From NCBI GenBank assembly GCA_020632995.1, contig JACKEN010000023.1, positions 7,993 to 71,992 on the forward strand: a stretch of DNA of 64,000 nucleotides, read 5' to 3'. A program made the translations under genes and the position numbers. Under the pieces are notes generated by a model that saw nothing but the letters and a program-made list of their open reading frames with translations, ran no database searches and was not told where the DNA came from. Origin of the DNA: Deltaproteobacteria bacterium. GTDB lineage: Bacteria; Myxococcota; Kuafuiibacteriia; Kuafuiibacteriales; Kuafuiibacteriaceae. This document shows positions 34,830 through 48,729 of this stretch, piece by piece; the stretch's first letter is position 1, and every line of letters begins with the position of its first letter.

Positions 34830-35132
34830 CTAGAAGAAGCGGGGGGAGCTGGAGCCGGTGCTGGGGGTGGCGTCCAGGTCGCGGTCGGGCTCGCCGTAAC
34901 GCTCGCGGAGCTCGGCCGGGGAGCTGGCCATGATCTCGCGCAGGTCGCGGTCGAAGCGGACCCGGTCCGCCGCGATCTCGCGCAGGGCGATGACGGGCTG
35001 CTTGTTCTTGGCGTTGTCCACCAGGGGGGTGGCGCCCTTCAGGAGCTGCCGGGCGCGCCGGGCGCCCAGGAGGACGAGCGCGAAGCGGTTCTCAACCTGC
35101 TCGAGGCAATCTTCAACGGTGACGCGGGCCAT
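34830..35132 (-). CDS. rpoZ: DNA-directed RNA polymerase omega subunit
   Basis: The 100-residue protein starts MARVTVEDCLEQVENRFALV, the standard omega N-terminus, with ARRARQLLKGA and the conserved NKQPVIALREIAADRV block. The C-terminal tail is acidic and Ser-rich and longer than in E. coli. Omega assists assembly of beta-prime into the polymerase. It lies 61 bases downstream of pyk on the same strand. Confidence 0.95.
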   Translation of the reverse strand: MARVTVEDCLEQVENRFALVLLGARRARQLLKGATPLVDNAKNKQPVIALREIAADRVRFDRDLREIMASSPAELRERYGEPDRDLDATPSTGSSSPRFF

Positions 35133-35193
35133 GGGGGCAGGGAGATATCACAGGCTCCAGGCCGGATCCAAGGCTTTCCTCGGGACCGGAGGG

Positions 35194-36660
35194 CTACTCC
35201 GAGCCCTCGGGGGCCTCCAGGTCGCCGGTCGCGGCCAGGCGCCCGACCTCGTGCAGGCGCACCGAGTTGGTCTTGCCCTTCTCGCCCACCGGGGCCCCGA
35301 ACACGACGACCACCCGGTCGCCGCGCCGCACCTGGCCCCGGGACATGAGGAGCTCCTCGACGGTGTGGAGCATGTGCTCGACGTTCCCGGCGTGGGTGAG
35401 CTGGCAGGTGTCGACCCCCCAGACCACCTGGAGGCGGCGCCGGGTGTCCGAGTTGCGGCAGAACGCCACTACCGGCACGTCGGGGCGGTATTTTGCCACC
35501 AGCCGGGCGGTGCGCCCGGACTCGGTGAAGCAGGCGATCAGGCGGGCCCCGGTCTGCTGGGCGGCCTGGCAGGCGATACGGGCGGTGGTGTCGGCGAAGG
35601 GGGCGTCGAAGGCCTCCGTCCACTGCTTGGGCGCGGCCTCGAAGCGCTCCTTCTCGGTCTCCTCGATGATGCGGTCCATCATCTGGGCCGACTCCACCGG
35701 GAACTTGCCCACCGCGGTCTCGGCCGACAGGAGCAGGCCGTCGGCGCCGTCCACCACCGCGTTCGAGACGTCGGAGGCCTCGGCCCGGGTGGGGGTCGGG
35801 GCGTTGAGCATCGAGCCCAGCATCTGGGTCGCGATGATCACCGGCACCCCGCGGAGCCCGGCCAGGCGGAGGATCTCCTTTTGGACCAGGGGCACCCGGG
35901 TGACCTCGATCTGGGCCCCCAGGTCACCGCGGCGGACCATGATCGCGTCGGCCCGCATCAGGATCCCGTCCAGGCGCGAGAACGCCTCGGAGCGCTCGAT
36001 CTTGGCGATGATCGGGATGTTCGCCCCCATGTCGGCGAGGCGCTCCCGGGCCTGCAGGATGTCCGCGCCGTCGGTGACGTAGGTGAGGGCGAGGTAGTCG
36101 ACCTTCTGGGCCGCCGCCATCTTCAGGTAGGGGAGGTCCTCGTCGGTGATCAGCCCGCCGCGCACCGACATGCCGGGCACATGGACCCCGGTGCTCTGGG
36201 CCACCACGCCCCCGAACAGGACCCGGCCCTCGGCCTCGTCGGCCCGGGTGGCGGTGACCTCCAGCTCGACCAGGCCGTCGGAGAGCAGGATCTGGTCGCC
36301 GCGGATCAGGTTCTCGTGGAAGAACGCGGGGTCGACCGGGAGCAGGGTGGGGTGCCCGGTCTGGCCACGGTCCACCTGGAAGGTGACCACCGACCCGGTG
36401 AGGAGGTCGACCTTGCCCCCCTCGAGCTGACCCACCCGGATCTTGCGCCCCGGGAGGTCGGCGATGATCGCCACGCTGCGCCCCTTGGCGTCGGCGACCT
36501 TCCTGACCTTCGCGATGATCGACTCGTAGTCCTCGGGCGGGCCGAAGCTCAGGTTGAGCCGGCAGGCGTCCATGCCGGCGTCCAGGAGCGCGGCGATGAC
36601 GCCCTCGTCCTGGGAGGCGGGCCCCAGCGTGCAGACCATCTTCGCGCGGCGCTCGGCCAT
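35194..36660 (-). CDS. pyk: Pyruvate kinase
   Basis: The 488-residue protein has all pyruvate kinase domains. It has an N-terminal MVCTLGPASQD, RLNLSFGPPEDY, the B-domain insertion, the catalytic KIERSEAFSRLDGIL and IMVRRGDLGAQI, and then IIATQMLGSMLNAPTPTRAEASDVSNAVVDGADG. The C-terminal regulatory domain includes GRTARLVAKYRPDVPVVAFC. It converts phosphoenolpyruvate and ADP to pyruvate and ATP. The usual MVARGDLG appears as MVRRGDLG, a small change near the substrate site. It lies between the formyltransferase gene and rpoZ on the same strand. Confidence 0.96.
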   Translation of the reverse strand: MAERRAKMVCTLGPASQDEGVIAALLDAGMDACRLNLSFGPPEDYESIIAKVRKVADAKGRSVAIIADLPGRKIRVGQLEGGKVDLLTGSVVTFQVDRGQTGHPTLLPVDPAFFHENLIRGDQILLSDGLVELEVTATRADEAEGRVLFGGVVAQSTGVHVPGMSVRGGLITDEDLPYLKMAAAQKVDYLALTYVTDGADILQARERLADMGANIPIIAKIERSEAFSRLDGILMRADAIMVRRGDLGAQIEVTRVPLVQKEILRLAGLRGVPVIIATQMLGSMLNAPTPTRAEASDVSNAVVDGADGLLLSAETAVGKFPVESAQMMDRIIEETEKERFEAAPKQWTEAFDAPFADTTARIACQAAQQTGARLIACFTESGRTARLVAKYRPDVPVVAFCRNSDTRRRLQVVWGVDTCQLTHAGNVEHMLHTVEELLMSRGQVRRGDRVVVVFGAPVGEKGKTNSVRLHEVGRLAATGDLEAPEGSE

Positions 36661-36718
36661 CAGGCCCCGAAAGCTGCCACAGTCCCTCAGGCTTGGCCAG
36701 CAGTGACCCGGGCGAGAG

Positions 36719-37708
36719 TCACGGGGGCGGCCCCTCGGCCTCCTCCTCGTACTCGGCCGAGAAGATGGCCCCGTTCTCCTTGAGCTCCAGCTCCACCACC
36801 CCGGGTCGGCACCTCAGGATGAGGCGATCCCCCGACAGGAACCACTCGAAGTCCGGCTTGGCCTTGGGGTCGAAGCTCACCGCCCGCCGGATGAAGAAGC
36901 GGTCGTTGGCGCACTCCGCGAACAGCGAGTAGCTCCGGGCGCACCCCGCCACGAACGTGAACACCTCCCAGGCCGGCCGCGCGGGGTCGATGCGGCCGTC
37001 CCGGAACCCTGGGCGTCGACGGCGCGCGGCCTCCGAGCGGGGCTGGGGCATCCGCACCAGATCCCCCGCCATCAGGGCCCGCACCGCGCGCACGAGGTGC
37101 GGGGTCGCGCCGGTGGCGAGGTGGCCCAGGAGCTCCTGCCCGTCCGCCCCCGGCTCGAAGGACAGCTTGCCGCTCACCACCACGTCGCCGGAGTCCTCGC
37201 CCTGGTCCAGCACGTGGATGGTCCAGGTCAGCTCGGTGTGGCCCTCCCTCAGGGCCCAGAACAGGGGCGCGGCCCCCCGCTCCTCGGGGAGCGCGCCGGG
37301 GTGCACGTTCAAGCCCCCGCGCTTCGCTATGGCCAGGGTGGCGGGAGCGAGCAGGTGATGGAAGCCCGCCACCACGTACGCGTCGGGCTCCACCGAGCGC
37401 AGGAGGGCCTGCACCTTGGGGTCGTTCGCGTGGGTGGTCTTGATGAGGTCCAGGCCGAGGCGCCGCGCCACCTGGCCGAGGTCGTGCGCGCTCTTCGGCT
37501 CGGGGGCGGCGTCCGCCCGCAAGCGAGACTGCAGCTTGTCCCAGATCGAGGTGCGGGCGGAGAGGACCTCCACCGTGGGGCGCAGCGCCCCCGGCACCCG
37601 CTCCAGGCCCTCCACCACCAGCACCGGCGGGTGGCCGGCCCGCACCAGCGCCTCCAGCGGGATGGTGGAGAACGCGCCGGGGAGCCCGAAGAACACCAGC
37701 CGATACAT
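36719..37708 (-). CDS. Formyltransferase-family protein (methionyl-tRNA formyltransferase-like)
   Basis: The 329-residue protein has the formyltransferase core: VFFGLPGAFSTIPLEALVRAG, VVAGFHHLLAPATLAIAKRGG, the catalytic NVHPGALPEERGAAPLFWAL (Asn and His about residue 133) and TIHVLDQGEDSGDVV (catalytic Asp). The C-terminal OB-like part differs from standard Fmt, so the acceptor may be a sugar amine or another amino group rather than Met-tRNA. The gene starts 6 bases after the kinase gene stop and is probably co-transcribed with it, which is not usual for fmt. There is no deformylase nearby. Confidence 0.8.
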   Translation of the reverse strand: MYRLVFFGLPGAFSTIPLEALVRAGHPPVLVVEGLERVPGALRPTVEVLSARTSIWDKLQSRLRADAAPEPKSAHDLGQVARRLGLDLIKTTHANDPKVQALLRSVEPDAYVVAGFHHLLAPATLAIAKRGGLNVHPGALPEERGAAPLFWALREGHTELTWTIHVLDQGEDSGDVVVSGKLSFEPGADGQELLGHLATGATPHLVRAVRALMAGDLVRMPQPRSEAARRRRPGFRDGRIDPARPAWEVFTFVAGCARSYSLFAECANDRFFIRRAVSFDPKAKPDFEWFLSGDRLILRCRPGVVELELKENGAIFSAEYEEEAEGPPP

Positions 37709-37714
37709 GATCGG

Positions 37715-42436
<4,722 letters not shown>

Positions 42437-42499
42437 CCTAGCACCCCTTCTGGCGGGACGCCTTGCCCAGGGAATCACCAAAAGGTAGAGCCTCGCGGG

Positions 42500-43810
42500 G
42501 TGAGGCGGGCCGTCCACCTGGGAGTCGGGGTCCTGCTCGCGCTGGGCGGCGTAGCCCGGGCGGCGGAGCACCCGTGCGCGGGGGTGGATCGGGCGGTGGC
42601 CGCGCTGGGTGAGGCCCAGCTCGATCCGGAGGCCCGGCTGGCCCTCGCCCACCTGGTGCCCGAGGGCGATCTGGCCGGCCTGCTCGCCGGCGCCGCGAAC
42701 AAGCGCGGGGACGCGGCCCAGAGCGACTACCTCGTCCTGGGGTTCTCCCGGCACGCGGCGGCCCTGAAGCTGCTGCGGGCCCACCCGGACCCGGATCCCG
42801 CCCACCGGCTCCCCCGCGCGCTGGCGCTGTTGGCCCTCGGCGACGCCTCGGAGACCGGCACGGTGGCCAGGGCCCTCCTCGAGGGCGCGCCGCCCGAGCG
42901 CCTCCGCACCGCCGAGGTGCTGGGGCGCATGCGGCAGGTCCGGCCGCGCATGATGCTCTACGACGCGCTGGTCGATCCGGAGCCCGCGGTGCGGGCCGCG
43001 GCGGCCCGGGTCCTCGTGGGGCACGGCTCCCGGCGGGCCCGGCGGGCGCTGGAGGCCCTGATCCGCGACGGCACGCCGGCCCTACAGGCGGCGGCGGCCG
43101 AGGTCCTGTTCGCCCACCGCGTCCCGCTCTCCGCCCAGGAGGAGGCGCGCCTGCCGCCCGAGCTCAAGGGCCAGGCGGTGGTCCGCGGCTATCTGGGGGC
43201 GCGGCGCCGAGACCCCCGAGCGCTCCGCCTGGCGCTCGCCTCCCGCGATCCGCAGCTCCGGGCCGGGGCCATGGCCGCCCTCGCCGCGGCGGGGGGGACC
43301 AGCGCGCCCGCGCTCATGCGCCTGACCAAGGCGTCCGAGGCCAGCCTGGGCCCGGTGGTGGCGGCGGAGCGCGTGGCCGCCCTGGCCCTGGAGGGCGAGT
43401 CGATCGGGCTCAAGGCGCTCCCCGCGCTCGACCCCGAGGGCGCACGGGCGGCGGTGGAGGTGTTCTGGGCGTTCTCCGGCGCGAGGGCGCCCTACCACCG
43501 CCTGGAGGCGGATCACGCCGCCGCGTGGGCCCGGGTCGGCGCCCAGTGGGCGGCCCGGGGCGATCTGACCCCGGCCCACGAGGGCCACCTCATCCGCGCC
43601 CTGTACCGCGCGGATCCGGGCGCCGGCCTCACCCTCGCCCGCGACCGCCTGCGGGCCGCCGCGGGCCCCGCTCGCGCCGCCGCGGTGGACGTCCTGGCCG
43701 ACGGCGGCGACCAGGCCGACGTGGCCCGCCTGGTGGACGCCGCCCAGGCCCTGGCCCCGACGGAGCGCGTCCCGCTCCTCGTCGGCGCGGCCCGCGTTTG
43801 CCGTCGGTGA
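42500..43810 (+). CDS. Exported HEAT-repeat protein
   Basis: The 436-residue protein has a signal peptide (VRRAVHLGVGVLLALGGVARAAE) and a body of repeated helical pairs rich in Ala/Arg/Leu, for example PAVRAAAARVLVGHGSRRARRALEALIRDG and PQLRAGAMAALAAAGG in pieces, which look like HEAT/PBS-lyase repeats. No catalytic motif is visible. It probably forms a periplasmic scaffold. GTG 42500 is the only start in a sensible position, with TAGAGC eight bases before it. It diverges from the large kinase gene by 63 bases. Confidence 0.7.
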   Translation: MRRAVHLGVGVLLALGGVARAAEHPCAGVDRAVAALGEAQLDPEARLALAHLVPEGDLAGLLAGAANKRGDAAQSDYLVLGFSRHAAALKLLRAHPDPDPAHRLPRALALLALGDASETGTVARALLEGAPPERLRTAEVLGRMRQVRPRMMLYDALVDPEPAVRAAAARVLVGHGSRRARRALEALIRDGTPALQAAAAEVLFAHRVPLSAQEEARLPPELKGQAVVRGYLGARRRDPRALRLALASRDPQLRAGAMAALAAAGGTSAPALMRLTKASEASLGPVVAAERVAALALEGESIGLKALPALDPEGARAAVEVFWAFSGARAPYHRLEADHAAAWARVGAQWAARGDLTPAHEGHLIRALYRADPGAGLTLARDRLRAAAGPARAAAVDVLADGGDQADVARLVDAAQALAPTERVPLLVGAARVCRR

Positions 43811-43850
43811 ATCACTGGGCCCACCCGGCGCGTCTTCAGCTATGGTGGCC

Positions 43851-44747
43851 ATGGTGCGCGCGCTGAGTCGGATGGGGTTCTTCGCCCTCGCGGTGGGCGC
43901 GGCCACGGGCTGCGCTACCACCCACGCACCGGATCCGCTCCGGGGGCGGTGCGAGTCAGACCTCGGCTCCGACGAGCGCTGCCTGCACGTGCTGACCCGA
44001 CCCGACGCGGGCTACGAGTCCGAGCAGGAGGTCGCGGCGGCCGAGCAGGCGCGCAAGGCGGGCGCGTTCCAGGATCGCCTGGCGCGGCTGCGGGCCGAGC
44101 ACGAGGCGCGGGAGGCCACCCGCACCAGCAGCGTCGCGGTGGCGTCGGATCCCGAGGCGCTCGAGGACCCGGACGAGCAGGACGCGCTCCTGCAGCTCGC
44201 GATGGCGGGCACGGACGATCCTGTGGACACCGGCTCCAGCCTGCGCGCGATGGAGGCGGCCCCGCCGCCCCCGCCCGGGCCGCAGGTGGTGACCCCCACC
44301 CGGGCGGCGCCCCTCCAGCGAACCGCCCCGGCCGCCCTGCCGGTGCCCGCCGCGGCGGTGGCGGCGCCGGCCGCGGTCGCCACCCCGGAAGAGCTCCTGC
44401 GCGCCGGGCGTTGCCTGGTGGATGCGGATCGACGGCAGGCCTCGTCGGTGCTGGCCCAGCTCAAGCGCACGCCGGGCAGCAGCCGGGCCCAGCAGGGCGC
44501 CCTGGCCCTGGTCATGATGGACGGACAGGGCCTCATGGACCGCATCGACGCCGAGGTGGCGCACCGAGGCCTGGCCAAAGAGGGCCCGGTGTGCAGTAGC
44601 TCCAAGCTGGCGTCGGTCAGCCAGGAGCTGCGCGGGGTGCTCGGCGCTCCGCCCGCCTCCGGGGTCGACGCGGCGCAGTACGGGGCAGGCCTGGAGCGTT
44701 TGGTGGAGGTGCTCCAAACCCGGGCAGGTCTCCCCCGTGCCAAGTAG
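43851..44747 (+). CDS. Hypothetical lipoprotein
   Basis: The protein is about 298 residues with a lipoprotein signal (FFALAVGAATGCA). A charged coiled-coil-like stretch follows (QEVAAAEQARKAGAFQ), then a Pro/Ala-rich linker and a C-terminal helical domain (LLRAGRCLVDADRRQASSVLAQL). No family was recognised. The start could be ATG 43842, ATG 43851 or GTG 43854. TATGGT at 43841-43846 looks like a -10 element, which argues against the first. It lies directly upstream of the glycan operon but is not coupled to it. Confidence 0.65.
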   Translation: MVRALSRMGFFALAVGAATGCATTHAPDPLRGRCESDLGSDERCLHVLTRPDAGYESEQEVAAAEQARKAGAFQDRLARLRAEHEAREATRTSSVAVASDPEALEDPDEQDALLQLAMAGTDDPVDTGSSLRAMEAAPPPPPGPQVVTPTRAAPLQRTAPAALPVPAAAVAAPAAVATPEELLRAGRCLVDADRRQASSVLAQLKRTPGSSRAQQGALALVMMDGQGLMDRIDAEVAHRGLAKEGPVCSSSKLASVSQELRGVLGAPPASGVDAAQYGAGLERLVEVLQTRAGLPRAK

Positions 44748-44759
44748 AAGCGGGACGTC

Positions 44760-45797
44760 ATGACTGCGACAGTAGACAGCTCGAGCCGAACCCTCACTCC
44801 GGTGGAGCAGGACGACGGCGACGCCCCGTACATCTCGCTCGTCATCCCCTGCTACAACGAGGAGGAGAGCGTCGACGAGCTGGTGACCGAGGTCATCGCG
44901 GTCCTCGACGACAACAAGCTCGACGGCGAGGTGGTGCTGGTCGACGACGGCTCCAGCGATCGCACCTGGGAGAAGCTCTCGGGCTGGGCCGAGAAGGACG
45001 CGCGCCTCAAGCTGGTGCGCTTTCGCCGGAACTTCGGGCAGACCGCGGCCATGGTGGCGGGGCTCGACCACGCGCGGGGCGAGATCATCGTGCCCCTCGA
45101 CGCCGACCTCCAGAACGACCCCAAGTCGATCCCCAACCTGCTCGCCAAGATCGACGAGGGCTACGACGTGGTGTCGGGCTGGCGGAAGGCCCGGCAGGAC
45201 ACCTTCGTCTCCCGGCGCCTGCCCTCGATGATCGCCAACGCGATCATCTCGAAGGTGAGCGGGGTGAAGCTGCACGACTACGGCTGCACCCTGAAGGCGT
45301 ACCGGCGCGAGGTGCTGGACCCGGTCAACCTCTACGGCGAGATGCACCGCTTCATCCCGGTGTACGCGTCGTGGTCGGGGGCCAAGGTGACCGAGGTGGT
45401 GGTGAACCACCGCGCCCGCAAGTACGGCACCTCGAAGTACGGCATCACCCGGACCTTCAAGGTGGTGCTCGACCTGTTGGTGGTGAAGTTCCTCGGCACC
45501 TGGGGCACGAAGCCGATCTACTTCTTCGGCGGCCTGGGCTTCCTCCTCTTCGGCGGCGCGGTGATGAGCGCGGCGTACACGCTGTACGAGAAGTACGTGC
45601 ACAACGTGTGGGCCCACCGGAACCCGTTCCTCATCATCACGGTGTTCCTGGGCCTGCTGGGCATGCAGAGCCTCTTCCTCGGTCTGCTGGCCGAGATCGG
45701 CATCCGCACCTACCACGAGAGCCAGGCCCGCCCGATCTACATGGTGCGCGAGCGGACCAACGTCACCCGCCGCCGCCGGGGCGAGAACCTGAGCTGA
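44760..45797 (+). CDS. Family 2 glycosyltransferase (GtrB/DPM1-like) with C-terminal membrane helices
   Basis: The 345-residue protein has a GT-A domain with ISLVIPCYNEEESVDELV, VLVDDGSSDRTWE, FRRNFGQTAAMVAG, the DXD-type LDADLQNDP, and MHRFIPVYASWSGAKV. Two membrane helices lie near 255-280 and 295-320. This layout is that of polyprenyl-phosphate sugar transferases (GtrB, ArnC, DPM1 class). It would load undecaprenyl phosphate with a sugar on the cytoplasmic face. A GT-C transferase three genes downstream could use that lipid-linked sugar. Confidence 0.9.
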   Translation: MTATVDSSSRTLTPVEQDDGDAPYISLVIPCYNEEESVDELVTEVIAVLDDNKLDGEVVLVDDGSSDRTWEKLSGWAEKDARLKLVRFRRNFGQTAAMVAGLDHARGEIIVPLDADLQNDPKSIPNLLAKIDEGYDVVSGWRKARQDTFVSRRLPSMIANAIISKVSGVKLHDYGCTLKAYRREVLDPVNLYGEMHRFIPVYASWSGAKVTEVVVNHRARKYGTSKYGITRTFKVVLDLLVVKFLGTWGTKPIYFFGGLGFLLFGGAVMSAAYTLYEKYVHNVWAHRNPFLIITVFLGLLGMQSLFLGLLAEIGIRTYHESQARPIYMVRERTNVTRRRRGENLS

Positions 45798-45817
45798 CGC
45801 TCGAGGCTGAGAAGACG

Positions 45818-45847
45818 TTGGTCACGGCCCGCGTTTGCGGCTAGCGT
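45818..45847 (+). promoter_or_regulatory. Possible promoter of the asparagine synthetase operon
   Basis: TTGGTC (45818-45823), an 18-base spacer and TAGCGT (45842-45847) stand nine bases before the ATG of the asparagine synthetase gene. No ribosome site is present. The 59-base gap from the upstream GT2 gene may thus hold an internal promoter. Confidence 0.4.
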
Positions 45848-45856
45848 CCGGCCGTC

Positions 45857-47833
45857 ATGTGCGGGATCTCCGGGATCGTCGTGCCCCCTGGGGCGCCCCT
45901 GCCCCGGGAGACCCTGCGGGCGATGAACAACACCCTGTACCGCCGGGGGCCCGACGACGAGGGCTACGCCTTCGACGAGGCCGGTGGCTGCGGCCTCGGG
46001 CATCGGCGCCTGTCGATCATCGATCTCGAGGGCGGGCACCAGCCGCTCGGCAACGCCGACGGCAGCATCCAAGTGGTGGTGAACGGCGAGATCTACAACT
46101 TCCAGGGGATCCGCGAAGAGCTGCTGGCGGAGGGCTTCCGGTTCCGCACCAACAGCGACAGCGAGGTAGTGGCCCACGGCTGGGAGCGCTGGGGTGAGGG
46201 CCTCTTCGAGCGCATCGACGGCATGTTCGCCCTCGCGATCTGGGACGGGCGCAGCCGGCGCCTGATCCTCGCCCGCGACCGGATGGGCAAGAAGCCCCTG
46301 TACTACGCCTTCGTCGGGCCCCGCCGCCAGACCCTGGTCTTCGGCTCCGAGCTGAAGGCGCTCTTGCAGCACCCCGAGTTCGAGCGCCGGGTGAGCCCCG
46401 GGGGCCTCGCCCTCTACCTCACCTACGAGTGCCTGCCCGAGGACCGCTCCATCTTCGAGGGCGCGTCGCGCGTGCAGCCCGGCTGCTTCATGATCTGGGA
46501 CCGCCAGACCGGGCGGACCCGGCACGGCGAGTTCTGGCGGATGCGCTTCGCCGACTCCCCCGCCGCCGACGACGTGCGGGGCAAGACCGAGGGCGAGCTC
46601 GCGGAGCACCTGCGGGGGCTCATCCGCGAGGCCACCAAGGCGCGGCTGATCTCCGACGTGCCCCTCGGGGTGCTGCTCTCGGGCGGCATCGACTCCTCCA
46701 CCGTGGCCGCGGCGATGGCGGACTCGGTGCCGGCCAGCCAGATCAAGACCTTCAGCGTGACCTTCGACGACAAGTCCTTCGACGAGTCGTCCCATGCAAG
46801 GAAGGTTGCGAAGCACCTCGGCACCACCCACCACGAGGAGCGCCTCTCGCCCCAGGTGATGATCGACATCCTCCCCGAGGTGGCGGACTTCATGTGCGAG
46901 CCGCTCGGCGACGGCTCGCTCATCCCGACCTACCTGTTGTCCCGCTTCACCCGGCAGACGGTGACGGTGGCCCTCGGGGGCGACGGCGGGGACGAGCTCT
47001 TCTTGGGCTACCCCACCTTCCAGGCCGACGCGGTGGCCCGCTACCTCGACCGGGTCACCGATCTCGCAACCTCGGCCCGGCTCGGCCGCGTCCTCCAGCG
47101 GGCGGCGGGGGCCCTGCCGGTCTCGCGCAAGAACTTCTCCTTCGACTTCAAGGTGAAGCGCTTCGCGCAGGGCATCGGCTATCACCCCGACTTCCGGCAT
47201 CAGGCGTGGATGGGCTCCTTCATGCCCCACGAGCTCGCGCGGGTCCTCGCCGACGACCTCGTCAAGCCGGCTTTCATGGAGGATCCATACGCCACCGTGG
47301 CCCGGTTCCGGGACCGCTCGGGGGCCCGCGATCACTACGACCAGGCGGTGTACCAGTACACGCGCCTCTACCTGACCGCCGACGTGCTGGTGAAGGTCGA
47401 CCGGGCCTCCATGGCGCAGAGCCTCGAGGTGCGGGCGCCCCTTCTGGACACCAAGGTGGTGGAGTTCGCGTGCGCGCTCCCCGGTGAGCACAAGCTGAAG
47501 GGCCTCACCACGAAGCACCTCCTCAAGGAGGCGGCGCGCCGCTGGCTCCCCGAGGAGATCGTCGATCGCCCCAAGAAGGGCTTCGGGGTGCCGATCGCCC
47601 AGTGGATCCGCGGCCCGCTCAGGGACCTCGCCCACGACCTGCTCGACCCGGCCAAGCTGCGCCGCGAGGGCCTCTTGAACGCGGACGAGGTCACGCGCCT
47701 GTTGCGTGAGCACGACGAGGGCAGGGCGGACCACCGAAAGCCCCTGTGGACGCTGATGGCGCTGGAGCTGTGGATGGAGCGCTACGGGCCCGGCACCCAG
47801 GCCCTGCACCCGGAGCTCCGGGCGGCGGGATGA
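45857..47833 (+). CDS. asnB: Asparagine synthetase (glutamine-hydrolysing)
   Basis: The 658-residue protein begins MCGISGIVVP, with the N-terminal nucleophile cysteine of class II glutamine amidotransferases. It carries RGPDDEGYAF, GHRRLSIIDL and NGEIYNFQGIREEL, then the ATP-pyrophosphatase synthetase domain with LSGGIDSSTVAAAM (about residue 275) and VALGGDGGDELFLGYPTF. The C-terminus matches exosortase/polysaccharide-linked AsnB proteins (LEVRAPLLDTKVVEFA; PKKGFGVPIAQWIRGPLR). In a glycan cluster such enzymes often amidate sugar acids rather than make free asparagine. It is coupled to the next gene by ATGA. Confidence 0.92.
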   Translation: MCGISGIVVPPGAPLPRETLRAMNNTLYRRGPDDEGYAFDEAGGCGLGHRRLSIIDLEGGHQPLGNADGSIQVVVNGEIYNFQGIREELLAEGFRFRTNSDSEVVAHGWERWGEGLFERIDGMFALAIWDGRSRRLILARDRMGKKPLYYAFVGPRRQTLVFGSELKALLQHPEFERRVSPGGLALYLTYECLPEDRSIFEGASRVQPGCFMIWDRQTGRTRHGEFWRMRFADSPAADDVRGKTEGELAEHLRGLIREATKARLISDVPLGVLLSGGIDSSTVAAAMADSVPASQIKTFSVTFDDKSFDESSHARKVAKHLGTTHHEERLSPQVMIDILPEVADFMCEPLGDGSLIPTYLLSRFTRQTVTVALGGDGGDELFLGYPTFQADAVARYLDRVTDLATSARLGRVLQRAAGALPVSRKNFSFDFKVKRFAQGIGYHPDFRHQAWMGSFMPHELARVLADDLVKPAFMEDPYATVARFRDRSGARDHYDQAVYQYTRLYLTADVLVKVDRASMAQSLEVRAPLLDTKVVEFACALPGEHKLKGLTTKHLLKEAARRWLPEEIVDRPKKGFGVPIAQWIRGPLRDLAHDLLDPAKLRREGLLNADEVTRLLREHDEGRADHRKPLWTLMALELWMERYGPGTQALHPELRAAG

Positions 47834-48729
47834 TGAGCGCGCGGGCGGTGGTGCTGGCGCTGTCCGGCCTGGTGGCGGCGGGGGCCCTGCTCGATCTGCG
47901 GGTCGCCTTGCGAAGCGACCTCGCCCCGATCTCGGCCGACGACATGGCCGCGGCCAAGGCGCGCATCGAGGCGGTGCAGCAGCCGGGCGACGTCATCGTG
48001 CACTCGCCCCTGTTCTCGGTGCGCGAGCTGCAAGGCCTGGGTGACCTCCCGGCCCGCCCCGACCGACCGACTGCCGGCGTCATGGCGACGCGGCGGGTGC
48101 TCGTGCTGGACCGCGCCGAGGCCCAGATGTACGGCCTGGGCCGCCCCGAGTCCGAGGAGGCGGTGGGCGAGCACCTGGTGCTGAAGACCTACGCCCCGCA
48201 GGGCGGCGGGGTGCTGGCGGTGTTCGATCTGTTGACCCAGCTCGGGAGCGGGATGATGTCGGTGGAGCGCCCGGTGGGCCACAGGACCAGCGTCTGCACC
48301 CAGCCCCGGGCCGAGGGCGGCTGGGCCTGCCCGGGTGAGGCGGAGTGGCTCTACGCCGCCCCCAGGAGCCTGCGCGTCGGCGGTCAGGACGCCCAGTGCG
48401 TGTGGGCCCACCCCACCACCGGGGGGGCGGTGGTGTTCACGCTCCCGGCCCCCGGCGCCGCGCCCGAGGGGCGCAAGCTCGTGCTGAAGCTCCAGGCCGG
48501 CCTCAACGATGACGCGGTGACCGGCACCCCGGACGGCGCCCCGGTGTTCGTGGCGGTGGAGCAGGCGGGCAAGGATCTCGGCCGGCTCGAGGTGCCGAAC
48601 CAGGTGGGCTGGCACCGCCTGGAGGTCCCGGTGGGCCCCGAGCAGGTCACCTTGCGCATCACCACCCCGCGCGACGGCCGTCGCCACCACTGCATCAACG
48701 CCCAGATCGTCGAGGAGGTCGCCAAGTGA
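47830..48729 (+). CDS. Hypothetical protein of the glycan operon
   Basis: The 299-residue protein was not recognised. A hydrophobic N-terminus (AVVLALSGLVAAGALL) suggests a signal anchor. The next part resembles the soluble tail of membrane glycosyltransferases (AAAKARIEAVQQPGDVIVHSP, with a D/N-rich surface). The second half is a beta-rich, jelly-roll-like region (LVLKLQAGLNDDA..., WHRLEVPVGPEQVTLRITTP). ATG overlaps the asnB stop, and its own stop overlaps the GT-C gene start as GTGA, so it is tightly coupled to both and probably part of the same pathway. Confidence 0.72.
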   Translation: MMSARAVVLALSGLVAAGALLDLRVALRSDLAPISADDMAAAKARIEAVQQPGDVIVHSPLFSVRELQGLGDLPARPDRPTAGVMATRRVLVLDRAEAQMYGLGRPESEEAVGEHLVLKTYAPQGGGVLAVFDLLTQLGSGMMSVERPVGHRTSVCTQPRAEGGWACPGEAEWLYAAPRSLRVGGQDAQCVWAHPTTGGAVVFTLPAPGAAPEGRKLVLKLQAGLNDDAVTGTPDGAPVFVAVEQAGKDLGRLEVPNQVGWHRLEVPVGPEQVTLRITTPRDGRRHHCINAQIVEEVAK